Assembly (NCBI RefSeq): GCF_000024785.1
Contig: NC_013441.1
Coordinates: 1,612,001 to 1,676,000, forward strand
Direction of reading: 5' to 3'
DNA length: 64,000 nt
From: Gordonia bronchialis DSM 43247
GTDB taxonomy: Bacteria > Actinomycetota > Actinomycetes > Mycobacteriales > Mycobacteriaceae
Below are positions 29,495-38,532 of the stretch, in pieces. A model generated the notes under the pieces. The model did not search any database, was not told the origin of the DNA, and saw nothing but the letters and a program-made list of their open reading frames with translations. The number at the start of each line of letters is the position of its first letter. Position 1 is the first letter of the stretch. Position numbers and translations under genes: made by a program.

Positions 29495-29854
29495 TCAGTC
29501 GCGTGACTCGCCGGCTTCGGCGGCCTCCACGGCGGCGGGTGCGGTGAACACGCCCGCGCCGGGTAGCGCGTCGGCCTCGTCCGGTGTATCGGCCGGTGCG
29601 GACTCGTGCGCGCCGTGCTCGTCCGACTCGATCTCGTCCACGATGGCGGCGTCGATGACGTCCCGTTCCTCGTCGAGCTTGGCCTTGCGGGCGGCCTCCC
29701 TCATCTCGAAACCGTCGGTGAAGATCTCGCCGACCTCGCGGGCCACGCCGGCGACCGCCCCGGTGATGATGGTGGCGATCTGACCGACGTGGTTCGCGGT
29801 CGACTCGACGAGCTCTTGGATCAGGTCCTTGTTGCGTTCGATGCGATCGACCAT
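29495..29854 (-). CDS. conserved hypothetical protein, 119 aa
   Basis: The first 70 residues are helical and amphipathic (MVDRIERNKDLIQELVES, then HVGQIATIITGAVAGVAREV), followed by a charged helix and an acidic Ala/Pro-rich tail of about 45 residues. There is no signal peptide. It could associate with the membrane through the Ala/Gly-rich helix at residues 23-42. I do not recognise a function. It lies 16 nt after the desaturase start-to-stop unit on the same strand, immediately downstream of the desaturase stop, so it may be the third gene of that operon. Confidence 0.7.
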   Translation of the reverse strand: MVDRIERNKDLIQELVESTANHVGQIATIITGAVAGVAREVGEIFTDGFEMREAARKAKLDEERDVIDAAIVDEIESDEHGAHESAPADTPDEADALPGAGVFTAPAAVEAAEAGESRD

Positions 29855-29870
29855 GGTGAGAGGGTACCGC

Positions 29871-31085
29871 TCAGGCGACCGACGCGGGCTTCTCGCGCTC
29901 GACGATGACGACCAGATCGTCGTCGTCGCGGGTCATGAAGTTCGGCAGCGAGAGCTTGGCGATCTTCTTCCACGTCGATCCGAGCTGATGGCTCAGCGAA
30001 CCCGTGTTGTAGGGCAGGCCGTAGCGTTCGCAGATCTCGCGGACCTCGCCGGCGATGGTGGGGTACCGGCTGGCGGGCAGATCCGGGAACAGGTGGTGCT
30101 CGATCTGGTGCGACAGGTTGCCGCTCATGATGTGGAACAGGGTGCCGCCGGTGATATTGGCCGACCCCAGCATCTGCCGCAGGTACCACTGACCGCGGGT
30201 CTCGTCGGCACATTCCTCGGCCGTGAATGTCTGTGCGCCGGTGGGGAAGTGGCCGCAGAAGATGATCGAGTAGGCCCAGACGTTGCGGACCAGGTTGGCC
30301 GAGGCGTTGCCGAGCAGCGTACTGACGAACAGGGGGCCGGTGAGTGCCGGGAACACCACGTAGTCCTTGAGTACCTGACGACCGGCCTTGCGCCACATGC
30401 CTTTCAGAAGGCCCTTGACGTCACTCCACTTGCGCTTGCCGGCGACGAGGTTCTCGGCTTCGAGGTCGTGGAGCATGACGCCCCACTCGAACAGCAACAT
30501 CAGGGCGGTGGCATAGCCGAGGTTGCCCAGGTAGTAGGGATTCCACTTCTGGTCGCGGGCCATCCGCAGGATGCCGTAGCCGATGTCGCGGTCCTCACCG
30601 AGGATGTTGGTGAAGGTGTGGTGCAGGTAGTTGTGGCTGTGCTTCCACTGGTCGCCCGGACACACGTTGTCCCACTCGAACTCTCGCGAGTTGTAGGTGT
30701 CCTCGCGCATCCAGTCGTACTGGCCGTGCATGACGTTGTGGCCGATCTCCATGTTGTCGAGGATCTTGGAGACCGACAGCGCACCGACACCGGCGAGCCA
30801 GGCGGGCGGGAAGAATCCGAGATACATGAGTGCGCGACCGGCGACCTCGAAGCCGCGCTGGGCGCGGATGATCGAGTACAGGTACTCGCGGTCCTTCTCA
30901 CCGAGGTCGGCGACGACGCGTGCGCGCACTTCGTCGAGGTCGCGGCCGAGGGCCTCGACCTGCTCGTAGGACAGGACGACGGTGTTGGGGTCGCGCTGGG
31001 TGGCCTTCTGCTGGGCGGCCGGTTCGAGCACGGCGGGCAGGTGGGCGGGTCGAGGATCGGTGTCACGAGTCATTTCGAGTGTCAT
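29871..31085 (-). CDS. desA3: DesA3-type membrane fatty-acyl desaturase
   Basis: The 404-residue protein has the three histidine boxes of membrane desaturases: HNVMH (116-120), HSHNYLHH (149-156) and QIEHH (327-331), with membrane segments around residues 84-108, 190-205 and 240-285. It matches M. tuberculosis DesA3 (Rv3229c), which inserts a delta-9 double bond into stearoyl-CoA using electrons from an oxidoreductase. The gene for such a reductase lies directly upstream on the same strand. GAGG precedes the ATG 31085. Confidence 0.92.
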   Translation of the reverse strand: MTLEMTRDTDPRPAHLPAVLEPAAQQKATQRDPNTVVLSYEQVEALGRDLDEVRARVVADLGEKDREYLYSIIRAQRGFEVAGRALMYLGFFPPAWLAGVGALSVSKILDNMEIGHNVMHGQYDWMREDTYNSREFEWDNVCPGDQWKHSHNYLHHTFTNILGEDRDIGYGILRMARDQKWNPYYLGNLGYATALMLLFEWGVMLHDLEAENLVAGKRKWSDVKGLLKGMWRKAGRQVLKDYVVFPALTGPLFVSTLLGNASANLVRNVWAYSIIFCGHFPTGAQTFTAEECADETRGQWYLRQMLGSANITGGTLFHIMSGNLSHQIEHHLFPDLPASRYPTIAGEVREICERYGLPYNTGSLSHQLGSTWKKIAKLSLPNFMTRDDDDLVVIVEREKPASVA

Positions 31086-31123
31086 GGTGAGACCTCATTT
31101 CGGGGTGGATGTCGGTCAGGTGG

Positions 31124-32272
31124 TCAGATGGCGATCTCGACGTCGCCGACCGGGGCGTTGATGCAGAGCTGGATCTGCTTGTCGCCCTCGGTGTCGACGT
31201 CGCCGGTCAGCACGTTGCGTGTGCAGCCGGAGAGTTTGGTGGCCGTGCAGGAGAAGCAGATGCCCATTCGGCAGCCCGATTCGGGACTCAGTCCGGCCGA
31301 CTCGGCCTGGTCGAGGATGGTGCGGCCGTCGTTGGCCGTGGCCGTGCCCGACGAGGAGAAGCTGAGCTCACCGGTGACGGGTTCGTCGGGGTCGATCGCG
31401 ATGGGTGCCGCGATGGTGAACGCCTCACTGTGCAACGGATGGGCGATGCCGGTGGCCTCGTGGAACTCGGCCACCGCGTCCATCAGGGCTGTGGGTCCGC
31501 AGACGAAGACGTCGGCGTCGGTGAGACCGTCGATGCCGTCGAGGTGTGCGGCCGTGAAGTGCTCACCGTCGGCGCCGCGCGTGTAGTGCATGCGCAACTC
31601 GAGGTTGGGGTGAACGGCGGCCAGTGCAGCAAGCTCGCGGCGGTAGGCGACGTCGCTCGGTGTCGGCGCATAGTGCACGAAGACGACGGGACCGGAGTAT
31701 CCCTCAGCCAACAACGTACGCGTCATTGAGAGTACAGGTGTAACGCCGCTGCCGCCGCTGATGAACACCGCCGCGGTGGGGTCGGTCGGGCCCAGGGTGA
31801 ACTCGCCCTGTGCCTGGGACAGGCCGACGACGTCGCCGGTGCGCGCGGTGGTGGCCAGATGCCGCGACACGAATCCGTCGTCGTGTGCGGTGATGGTGAG
31901 CTCGACGTGGCCGTCGGGCCCGGATGCGGCGTTGGCCGGGGAGAAGCAGCGGGTGTGGCGGACTCCGTCGACCACGACGCTGACCTGCACGAACTGTCCG
32001 GCCTGGTGGCCTTGCCACTGGCGGGTGGGCTGCAGGTGGAGGCGTACGGTTCGAGGTGTGGGGTGCTCGACCCGCACGATCTGGGCGCGTAGATCGCGCC
32101 AGGTCAGCATCGGATCGAGAAGTTCGAGATACCGGTCCACCGGATGCGGTGAGAGGGCGGCTTCGACGATGGACCCGATCCATCTGTTGAGCCGTCCGCC
32201 GGTCTGCTGCGCGGTACCGACGATCGGATCGATGAGGTTGGGGTTGATGAGGCCGGGGGTGCGGATGCTCAT
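31124..32272 (-). CDS. ferredoxin reductase/[2Fe-2S] oxidoreductase, electron donor for the desaturase (Rv3230c-like)
   Basis: The 382-residue protein has a flavin-binding barrel (RHTRCFSPAN, about 106-114), an NAD(P)H-binding domain (GGSGVTP at 173-179, CGPTALM at 258-264) and a C-terminal plant-type [2Fe-2S] domain with C334, C339, C342 and C370. It corresponds to Rv3230c, the partner of DesA3. It starts at ATG 32272 with GGAG at a suitable distance. It is the first gene of the desaturase operon and divergent from a TetR gene, a likely repressor. Confidence 0.92.
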   Translation of the reverse strand: MSIRTPGLINPNLIDPIVGTAQQTGGRLNRWIGSIVEAALSPHPVDRYLELLDPMLTWRDLRAQIVRVEHPTPRTVRLHLQPTRQWQGHQAGQFVQVSVVVDGVRHTRCFSPANAASGPDGHVELTITAHDDGFVSRHLATTARTGDVVGLSQAQGEFTLGPTDPTAAVFISGGSGVTPVLSMTRTLLAEGYSGPVVFVHYAPTPSDVAYRRELAALAAVHPNLELRMHYTRGADGEHFTAAHLDGIDGLTDADVFVCGPTALMDAVAEFHEATGIAHPLHSEAFTIAAPIAIDPDEPVTGELSFSSSGTATANDGRTILDQAESAGLSPESGCRMGICFSCTATKLSGCTRNVLTGDVDTEGDKQIQLCINAPVGDVEIAI

Positions 32273-32309
32273 GGGCTGGCTCCGTTTCCTGGGTGTTTCA
32301 GTGAACAAC

Positions 32310-32330
32310 TGTACACGGAGAAGTGTGACA
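32310..32330. promoter_or_regulatory. imperfect palindrome between the reductase and TetR genes
   Basis: TGTACAC (32310-32316) and GTGTGACA (32323-32330) form an inverted repeat with one extra base. It lies 38-58 nt upstream of the reductase ATG and may be the operator of the divergent TetR protein. Confidence 0.35.
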
Positions 32331-32432
32331 CAGGGCGGCCGTCGCTCGTCAAGGCTTCGTCGGTGTGGCAGCCGTCACGGCTACCGGTGGGTCATGTCCG
32401 ATTGCAGGTGGGACCGCGCTTAGACTCGGGTG

Positions 32433-33125
32433 GTGAGCCGGACGCGACACTCGACCCAGCGCGAGACGCAGTCGCGGGCCGACAAGAAGAATCAGACCCG
32501 GCAGGCGCTGCTCGACACCACCATGACGCTGGTCGGCGACCGCAGTTTCGGCAGCATCAGCCTGCGGGAGGTCGCGCGCGGCGCGGGAATCGTGCCAACC
32601 GCCTTCTACCGGCACTTCGCCTCGATGGAAGACCTCGGCGTCACCCTCGTCGAGGACTCGATGCGGGTGCTGCGCCGGACCCTGCGTGAGGGTCGACGCG
32701 ATCTCGCGTCCCGGCAGGCACTGCCGACGGCCCAGAGTTCACTGGCCATCCTGTTGCGGCATGTCCGTGAGAACGAGCCCGCCTTCCGGTTCCTCGTTCG
32801 CGAGCAGCATGGCGGGATCGCCGAGGTGCGCCGCGCCATCGACACCGAGCTGCGGCTGTTCGCCAAGGAACTCGCCATCGATCTCGCCCGGATGCCCGAC
32901 CTCGCGCGATGGGACGCCGAGGATCTCGAACTCGCCGCCGAGCTCATCGTGACGATCATGCTGACCGCGGTGGCCGACCTGCTCGACGGTGAGTACCGGG
33001 GCCGCGTCGCCGAGCGTGAGGTGGTCGAACGCACCGAACGCCAACTGGTCATGGTCTTCCTCGGCATGGGGCAGTGGAAGACAGGCGAGGGGCGAACAGG
33101 CGCGGCGCGAGCAGCCGAATCCTGA
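32433..33125 (+). CDS. TetR-family regulator, probable repressor of the desaturase operon
   Basis: The protein of about 230 residues has a typical DNA-binding head (RQALLDTTMTLVGDRSFGSI, then SLREVARGAGIVPTAFYRHFASMEDLG) and a helical C-terminal domain. It is divergent from the reductase/desaturase operon, an arrangement typical for TetR repressors of fatty-acid desaturation. TAGACT at 32421-32426 ends 6 nt before the second GTG (32433), suggesting a leaderless start there; GTG 32430 is the alternative. Confidence 0.88.
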   Translation: MSRTRHSTQRETQSRADKKNQTRQALLDTTMTLVGDRSFGSISLREVARGAGIVPTAFYRHFASMEDLGVTLVEDSMRVLRRTLREGRRDLASRQALPTAQSSLAILLRHVRENEPAFRFLVREQHGGIAEVRRAIDTELRLFAKELAIDLARMPDLARWDAEDLELAAELIVTIMLTAVADLLDGEYRGRVAEREVVERTERQLVMVFLGMGQWKTGEGRTGAARAAES

Positions 33126-33286
33126 TTGCCGGCTGAACCGATTGCAACCACCGCGATTTCAACGGTGGGCAGCAGGTGGCGGCTCGTCGAGGATCGTGGG
33201 ACGGCCCGAGCGCGGGTCGGAGGCGAAACACGCCCCGGCCGGCCCCCGTACGACGCCGCGCCATCCGAGACGATGAAAGGTGCCCG

Positions 33287-34459
33287 GTGTCCCTGCATTT
33301 CCACTGGTTCCTGCCCACATACGGTGATTCACGCAATCTGATCGCAGGTGGTCATGGCAGTCAGATGTCGGGCGACCGGCCGGCGGATCTGCGCTACCTC
33401 AAGCAGTTGGCGGGGGCGGCCGAGATCAACGGATTCGAGGCGGTGCTGACGCCGGCCGGATTGTGGTGTGAGGATGCCTGGTTGACCACCGCGGCCCTGA
33501 TCGACGCGACCGAGTCGCTCAAGTTCCTGGTCGCGTTCCGTCCCGGATTGATCAGTCCGACGCTCGCCGCCCAGATGGCGGCTACCTTCCAGTGGCATTC
33601 CCAGGGGCGGCTGCTGGTGAACGTCGTCACCGGTGGCGAGTCGAGTGAGCAGCGCGCCTTCGGCGACTTCCTCAGCAAGACAGCACGTTACGAACGTTGC
33701 GGTGAATACCTCGACATCGTCGGGAAACTGTGGCGCTCGCCCGATCCGGTCGACGTGGTGGGCAAATACCTCCGCGTCGAGGGGGCCCAACTGGGCCGAC
33801 GGCCCGACCCGGTCCCCGAGGTCTTCTTCGGTGGTTCGTCGCCGGCCGCGGGTGCGGTGGCCGCGCGCCACGCCGACGTGTACCTCACCTGGGGTGAGCG
33901 GCCGGATGCGGTGGCGGAGAAGATCTCCTGGATCAAGGGTCTCGCCGCCGAGCAGGACCGTCAGGTGCGCCACGGCATCCGATTCCATGTGATCGCGCGC
34001 GAGACCTCGGAGCAGGCGTGGGCGCAGGCGCAGCGGCTGCTCGACGCGCTGGACCCGGCGACAGTGGCGGCTGCGCAGCGCAACCTCGCTCGTTCGGAAT
34101 CCGAGGGGCAACGCCGGATGTCCGAATTACACGGTCGCGGTGAGGGTTTCGACGCCGCCGACCCGCGCTCGCTGGAGATTCATCCCGGCGTGTGGTCCGG
34201 AGTGGGTCTCGTCCGGGGTGGTGCGGGCACTGCGCTCGTCGGCTCCTACGAGGAGGTGGCCGGCCTGATCGCCACCTACGCCGACCTCGGTCTCGAGCAC
34301 TTCATCCTTTCGGGCTATCCGCACCTCGAGGAGGCGTACCACTTCGGTGAGGGTGTGCGTCCGGCACTGGCGCGGCTCGGCCTGATCGACGACGAGGCGG
34401 AGTCCGGCGAGGCGGTGCGCGGGGCGTTCCTGCCGACTCTGCGCGCGGCCTCATCCTGA
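33287..34459 (+). CDS. ssuD: SsuD/MsuD-type FMNH2-dependent alkanesulfonate monooxygenase
   Basis: The 390-residue protein is a luciferase-fold monooxygenase of the SsuD type: FHWFLPTYGDSR at the start, FRPGLISPTLAAQMAATFQ, NVVTGGESSEQRAFGDF and FGGSSPAAGAVAARHADVYLTWGE. These enzymes use reduced FMN and O2 to release sulfite from alkanesulfonates. Next to sfnG, methanesulfonate is a likely substrate (MsuD role). GTG 33287 has AAAGG upstream. No FMN reductase gene is in the cluster, so reduced flavin must come from elsewhere. Confidence 0.9.
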   Translation: MSLHFHWFLPTYGDSRNLIAGGHGSQMSGDRPADLRYLKQLAGAAEINGFEAVLTPAGLWCEDAWLTTAALIDATESLKFLVAFRPGLISPTLAAQMAATFQWHSQGRLLVNVVTGGESSEQRAFGDFLSKTARYERCGEYLDIVGKLWRSPDPVDVVGKYLRVEGAQLGRRPDPVPEVFFGGSSPAAGAVAARHADVYLTWGERPDAVAEKISWIKGLAAEQDRQVRHGIRFHVIARETSEQAWAQAQRLLDALDPATVAAAQRNLARSESEGQRRMSELHGRGEGFDAADPRSLEIHPGVWSGVGLVRGGAGTALVGSYEEVAGLIATYADLGLEHFILSGYPHLEEAYHFGEGVRPALARLGLIDDEAESGEAVRGAFLPTLRAASS

Positions 34460-34511
34460 TCGCACCCTGTCCTGTTCTGCGACAAACACTTCAACAACCG
34501 GAGGTTCACCC

Positions 34512-35624
34512 ATGTCCACCGAATCCGTGGCCGATCAGATCGAATTCGCCTACTGGGTGCCGAACGTCAGTGGCGGCCTGGTCACCAGTGACATCGAACA
34601 GCGCACCAGCTGGGACTACGACTACAACGTGCGTCTTGCCCAGACCGCGGAGAACAACGGTTTCAGCTACGCACTCTCGCAGGTGCGCTACGAGGCCAGC
34701 TACGGTGCCGAATACCAGCATGAGTCAACGAGTTTCAGCCTCGCGCTGCTGCTGGCCACCCAGCGTCTGAAGGTCATCGCGGCCGTGCATCCCGGCCTAT
34801 GGCACCCGGCGGTGCTGGCCAAGCTCGGTGCCACCGCCGATCATCTGTCGGGCGGACGATTCGCCATCAACGTGGTGTCGGGATGGTTCAAGGACGAGTT
34901 CACCCACCTCGGCGAGCCGTGGCTCGAGCATGACGAACGGTACCGGCGCAGTGGCGAATTCCTCGAGGTGATCCGCAAGATCTGGACCGAGGACAACGTC
35001 GACTACCGCGGTGACTTCTATCGCATCCATGACTTCACCCTCAAGCCCAAGCCGCTCAACACCCCGCAGCGGCCCAATCCCGAACTGTTCCAGGGTGGCA
35101 ACTCGACGGCCGCACGTGCCAATGGCGGACGCTACGCCGACTGGTACTTCTCCAACGGCAAGGACTTCGACGGCGTCACCGAGCAACTCGACGACCTGCG
35201 CGCCGTCGCACGGGCCCACGACCGGGAGACCAAGTTCGGGCTCAACGGCTTCATCATCGCCCGCGACACCGAGTCCGAGGCCCGCGACACCCTGCGCGAG
35301 ATCATCGAGAAGGCGAATCGGCCTGCGGTGGAAGGGTTCCGCGACGCGGTGCAACAGGCCGGCAACTCGACCGGCAACAAGAAGGGCATGTGGGCCGATT
35401 CCTCCTTCGAGGATCTCGTCCAGTACAACGACGGCTTCCGCACCCAGCTCATCGGTACGCCCGAGCAGGTGGCCGAACGCATCGTGGCCTACAAGCGCCT
35501 CGGCGTCGACCTGATCCTCGGTGGCTTCCTGCACTTCCAGGAGGAGATCGAGTACTTCGGTGAGCGGGTGCTGCCGCTGGTGTGCGAACTGGAGGCGGCG
35601 CAGGAGACCGCGGGGGTAGCGTGA
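34512..35624 (+). CDS. sfnG: SfnG, dimethylsulfone monooxygenase
   Basis: The 370-residue luciferase-family protein matches Pseudomonas SfnG over its length: FAYWVPNVSGGLVTSDIEQR, SYALSQVRYEASYGAEYQHE, AINVVSGWFKDEF, GEPWLEHDERYRRS, KPKPL and VQYNDGF. SfnG oxidises dimethylsulfone to methanesulfinate with FMNH2. A strong GGAGG precedes ATG 34512. It sits between the SsuD-like gene (52 nt upstream) and the SfnB-like gene (GTGA overlap), making a short sulfone-to-sulfite pathway. Confidence 0.93.
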   Translation: MSTESVADQIEFAYWVPNVSGGLVTSDIEQRTSWDYDYNVRLAQTAENNGFSYALSQVRYEASYGAEYQHESTSFSLALLLATQRLKVIAAVHPGLWHPAVLAKLGATADHLSGGRFAINVVSGWFKDEFTHLGEPWLEHDERYRRSGEFLEVIRKIWTEDNVDYRGDFYRIHDFTLKPKPLNTPQRPNPELFQGGNSTAARANGGRYADWYFSNGKDFDGVTEQLDDLRAVARAHDRETKFGLNGFIIARDTESEARDTLREIIEKANRPAVEGFRDAVQQAGNSTGNKKGMWADSSFEDLVQYNDGFRTQLIGTPEQVAERIVAYKRLGVDLILGGFLHFQEEIEYFGERVLPLVCELEAAQETAGVA

Positions 35625-36862
35625 CCCAGGTGAGTTCGGCTGCCCGCATCGCGACCGCGCGCGAGGCGATCGCGGCGGCGCGGTCCCTGGCGCCGGAGCT
35701 GGCCGCCGGCGCGGCCCACCGCGATTCGTACCGGCAACTGCCACACGCGGAGATCGAACTGCTCTCGCAGGCGGGTCTGCTGGCCGTGACGGTGCCCGAG
35801 CGGTTCGGCGGACCGGATCTGCCACCCAGCGTGGTGGCCGAGCTGACCGCCATCCTCGCGGCCGCCGATCCGAACATCGCGCAGATCCCGCACAGCCACT
35901 TCGTGTATCTGAACCTGTTGCGGCACAACGGGTCTGTCGAACTGCAACGGCGCATCTTCGGCGCCGTCCGGGACGGCGGCCGGGTGGCCAACGCGCAGTC
36001 GGAGCGTGGCGGCAAAACCATCGCGGACATCTCCACGCGGCTCACCCCCGCGGCCGACGGCTATGTGCTCGACGGGGAGAAGTTCTACGCCACCGGGTCC
36101 CTGTTCGCCGACACGCTCGCGATTCTCGCGCGGCTCGACGACGTAGGCGATGATCACGCGCCGGGTGAGTACGTCGCTTTCATTCCGGCGTCGGCACCCG
36201 GGGTGGAGATCATCGACGACTGGAACGGTATGGGCCAGCGCACCACCGGCTCGGGCACCGTTCGCCTGCGGGGCGTGCACGTGGACGCCGCCGATCTGGT
36301 GGCCCGTGCCCCGGCGGTGTCGGCGCCCACCGGGTACGGCGCCTTCGCCCAGTTGCTGCACGTCGCCATCGACACCGGCATCGCGCGCGGCGCGTTGGAG
36401 GCGGCCGCGGAGTTCGTCCGGACCACGTCGCGACCATGGTTCGAGGCGGGCGTGGAACGGGCCGTCGATGATCCGCTGCTGGTTCAGCGATTCGGTGAGC
36501 TCGGGGTCGAGGTCGCGACCGCCGAGGCCACCCTCGCCGCGGCCGGACGCCGGGTGGACGAGGCAACTGGTTTCGCCGACCCGGATGCCGTAGCCGGCGA
36601 CATCCCCGTGTCCCAGGTGATCGCGGACGCCTCCATCGCGGTGGCCACGGCCAAGGTCGTCGCCGACCGCGTCGCGAACTCGGTCACCTCGGCGCTGTTC
36701 GAGGTCAGCGGTACCCGCAGCGCCGGTGCCGATCTCGGCCTCAATCGGTTCTGGCGGGACGCACGTACGCACACCCTGCACGACCCGGTCCGCTGGAAGT
36801 ATCAGCACATCGGTCGACGAGTGCTGCGTGGGGAGGACCCACCGTTGCACGGGGTGATCTGA
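35621..36862 (+). CDS. sfnB: SfnB-type acyl-CoA dehydrogenase-fold flavoprotein of sulfur acquisition
   Basis: The 413-residue protein has the acyl-CoA dehydrogenase fold and belongs to the SfnB/DszC-like flavin monooxygenases: an N-terminal helical domain (ELLSQAGLLAVTVPERFGG), the QSERGGKTIADI beta-region and FEVSGTRSAGADLGLNRFWRDARTHTLHDP at the C terminus. These use FMNH2 and O2 on sulfur compounds instead of acyl-CoA. The stop of sfnG overlaps its GTG start. The exact reaction is not settled for the family. Confidence 0.85.
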   Translation: MTQVSSAARIATAREAIAAARSLAPELAAGAAHRDSYRQLPHAEIELLSQAGLLAVTVPERFGGPDLPPSVVAELTAILAAADPNIAQIPHSHFVYLNLLRHNGSVELQRRIFGAVRDGGRVANAQSERGGKTIADISTRLTPAADGYVLDGEKFYATGSLFADTLAILARLDDVGDDHAPGEYVAFIPASAPGVEIIDDWNGMGQRTTGSGTVRLRGVHVDAADLVARAPAVSAPTGYGAFAQLLHVAIDTGIARGALEAAAEFVRTTSRPWFEAGVERAVDDPLLVQRFGELGVEVATAEATLAAAGRRVDEATGFADPDAVAGDIPVSQVIADASIAVATAKVVADRVANSVTSALFEVSGTRSAGADLGLNRFWRDARTHTLHDPVRWKYQHIGRRVLRGEDPPLHGVI

Positions 36863-36881
36863 CCCCGGTGGTCTGACTGGC

Positions 36882-36912
36882 CGATCGTTCGAGCGCCCCG
36901 ATCGTTCGAGCG
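36882..36912. repeat. 14-bp direct repeat upstream of the kinase gene
   Basis: CGATCGTTCGAGCG occurs at 36882-36895 and 36899-36912, 17 nt apart. Each copy contains the palindrome CGATCG. The pair lies 37-67 nt before the kinase start, just upstream of its -10 box, and may bind a regulator. Confidence 0.6.
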
Positions 36913-36936
36913 ACAGACGTTCTCGGCGAGGGCGCA

Positions 36937-36942
36937 TATGCT
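36937..36942 (+). promoter_or_regulatory. -10 box of a leaderless kinase transcript
   Basis: TATGCT ends 6 nt before the kinase ATG at 36949. The direct repeats at 36882-36912 cover its -35 region. Confidence 0.5.
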
Positions 36943-36948
36943 ACCGCT

Positions 36949-38532
36949 ATGTCCGAGAGTCGAGTCAACACCCGGTTCGGGCCGTATCGCCTGGACGAGT
37001 TGCTCGGTCGTGGCGGCATGGGTGAGGTCTACCGCGCCTACGACACGGCCAAAGACCGTGTGGTGGCGCTCAAACTCCTGAAAACCGGTCTCGCACACGA
37101 CGAGGTCTACCAGGAGCGATTCCGGCGGGAGTCGCACGCTGCGGCGCGGCTCGGCGAACCGCACGTCATCCCGATCCACGACTGGGGTGAGATCGACGGT
37201 GTCCTGTTCATCGACATGCGTCTGGTCGAGGGGGAGGATCTGCGTGCCCTGCTGCGTCGCGAATCGGTGCTCTCGCCGGCGCGTTCGGTGTCCATCGTCG
37301 AGCAGGTCGCCGCGGCCCTCGATGCCGCGCACCGGCAGGGACTCGTCCACCGCGACATCAAACCCGAGAACATCCTGGTGTCCGAGAACGATTTCGCCTA
37401 CCTGGTGGACTTCGGTATCGCGCATGCCGCCGAGGACACCCATCTGACCCAGGCGGGTACCGCAATCGGATCCATCGCCTACATGGCACCCGAGCTCTTC
37501 GACGCCTCGCCGGTGAGCGCCTCCAGCGACATCTACGGGCTGACCTGTGTGCTGTTCGAATGCCTGACCGGGCGTGTGCCACACCCGGCCGACACGGTGA
37601 GCGCGGCGATCAAGGCGGCGGTTCTCTCGCCCCCGCCGGCACCGAGCGCGGTCAACGCCGAAGTCCCGCGGGCCTTCGACACAGTCATCCGCCGCGGACT
37701 CGATCCCGATCCGGCGCAACGCTATCCGACTGCCCGGGAGATGGCCGCCGCGGCGCGTGCGGCGCTGTCCGGGGACGTCGCCGACGCCGACGAGAGCGGG
37801 CTCCCCGCCGAGGGGGAGACCAATGTGATCCGGGCCCCGCAGACCGTGATCGCCCCGGGCGTCGGTGACTATTCACCGACGCAGGTGTCGACGACCGGTC
37901 CGCAAGGCCCTGGAGGAACCTCGAATCTGGCAGGTTCACAACAGTTCTCGGGGCCGCAGCAGCTTTCGGGGCCGCAGCAGTTTTCGGGGCCGCAGCAGTT
38001 CTCGGGACCCCAGAGCTATTCCGGACCCCAGCAGTACGCGGGTGGACCGCCGGGATACCCGGCCGCCTACCCCGCTGGATACCCACCGCCCGAGCGGCGC
38101 TCCGCCGTCATACCGATCCTGGTCGGTCTCATCGCGCTGGTGCTGATCGGACTGCTGGCGCTGGGGGGCTACTGGCTGGCGACGAGGGAGAACGATTCGT
38201 CGTCGAATGATGCGGATGCGAGCCGCTCCACGGTGACCCATGTGGTGTCGGTGCCACCGACCACGCAGGTGACAACACCCACCGGACCGGCCGCACCGCC
38301 ACCGGGCTCGGCGCCGTGCGATACGACGGTCGGCGTGGGAACACCCGTGACGAGCTGTCCGTTCGCGTTCGCGGTGCGGGACGCCTATCTGCGCTCCGGC
38401 CCCAAGGGCCAGGCCAGGGTGATCTTGGCAGCCAGTCCGGTGACCGGACTGACCTACACCATGTCGTGCGTACCCGAATCGGGGATCGTGGTGTGCCGGG
38501 GTGGCAACGACGCGGTGGTACACATCTACTGA
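36949..38532 (+). CDS. transmembrane Ser/Thr protein kinase (PknE/PknF-like)
   Basis: The 527-residue protein has a complete N-terminal kinase domain: Gly loop GRGGMG (20-25), Lys 42, HRDIKPEN with D136 and N141, DFG at 154-156 and the GTxIGSIAYMAPE activation segment. A disordered linker with six GPQ repeats (about 331-361) leads to one membrane helix (386-410) and an outer domain of about 115 residues with four cysteines. The outer part resembles no PASTA repeat, so it is not PknB. Its stop overlaps the start of the next lipoprotein gene (TGATG), which links it to the envelope genes that follow. Confidence 0.93.
   Translation: MSESRVNTRFGPYRLDELLGRGGMGEVYRAYDTAKDRVVALKLLKTGLAHDEVYQERFRRESHAAARLGEPHVIPIHDWGEIDGVLFIDMRLVEGEDLRALLRRESVLSPARSVSIVEQVAAALDAAHRQGLVHRDIKPENILVSENDFAYLVDFGIAHAAEDTHLTQAGTAIGSIAYMAPELFDASPVSASSDIYGLTCVLFECLTGRVPHPADTVSAAIKAAVLSPPPAPSAVNAEVPRAFDTVIRRGLDPDPAQRYPTAREMAAAARAALSGDVADADESGLPAEGETNVIRAPQTVIAPGVGDYSPTQVSTTGPQGPGGTSNLAGSQQFSGPQQLSGPQQFSGPQQFSGPQSYSGPQQYAGGPPGYPAAYPAGYPPPERRSAVIPILVGLIALVLIGLLALGGYWLATRENDSSSNDADASRSTVTHVVSVPPTTQVTTPTGPAAPPPGSAPCDTTVGVGTPVTSCPFAFAVRDAYLRSGPKGQARVILAASPVTGLTYTMSCVPESGIVVCRGGNDAVVHIY
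37939..38031 (+). repeat. GPQ repeats in the kinase juxtamembrane linker
   Basis: An approximately 18-bp unit encoding (Q/F)FSGPQ is repeated about six times. The nucleotide copies are nearly identical (TTCGGGGCCGCAGCAG), so the array can change length by slippage. It lies between the kinase domain and the membrane helix. Confidence 0.8.
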
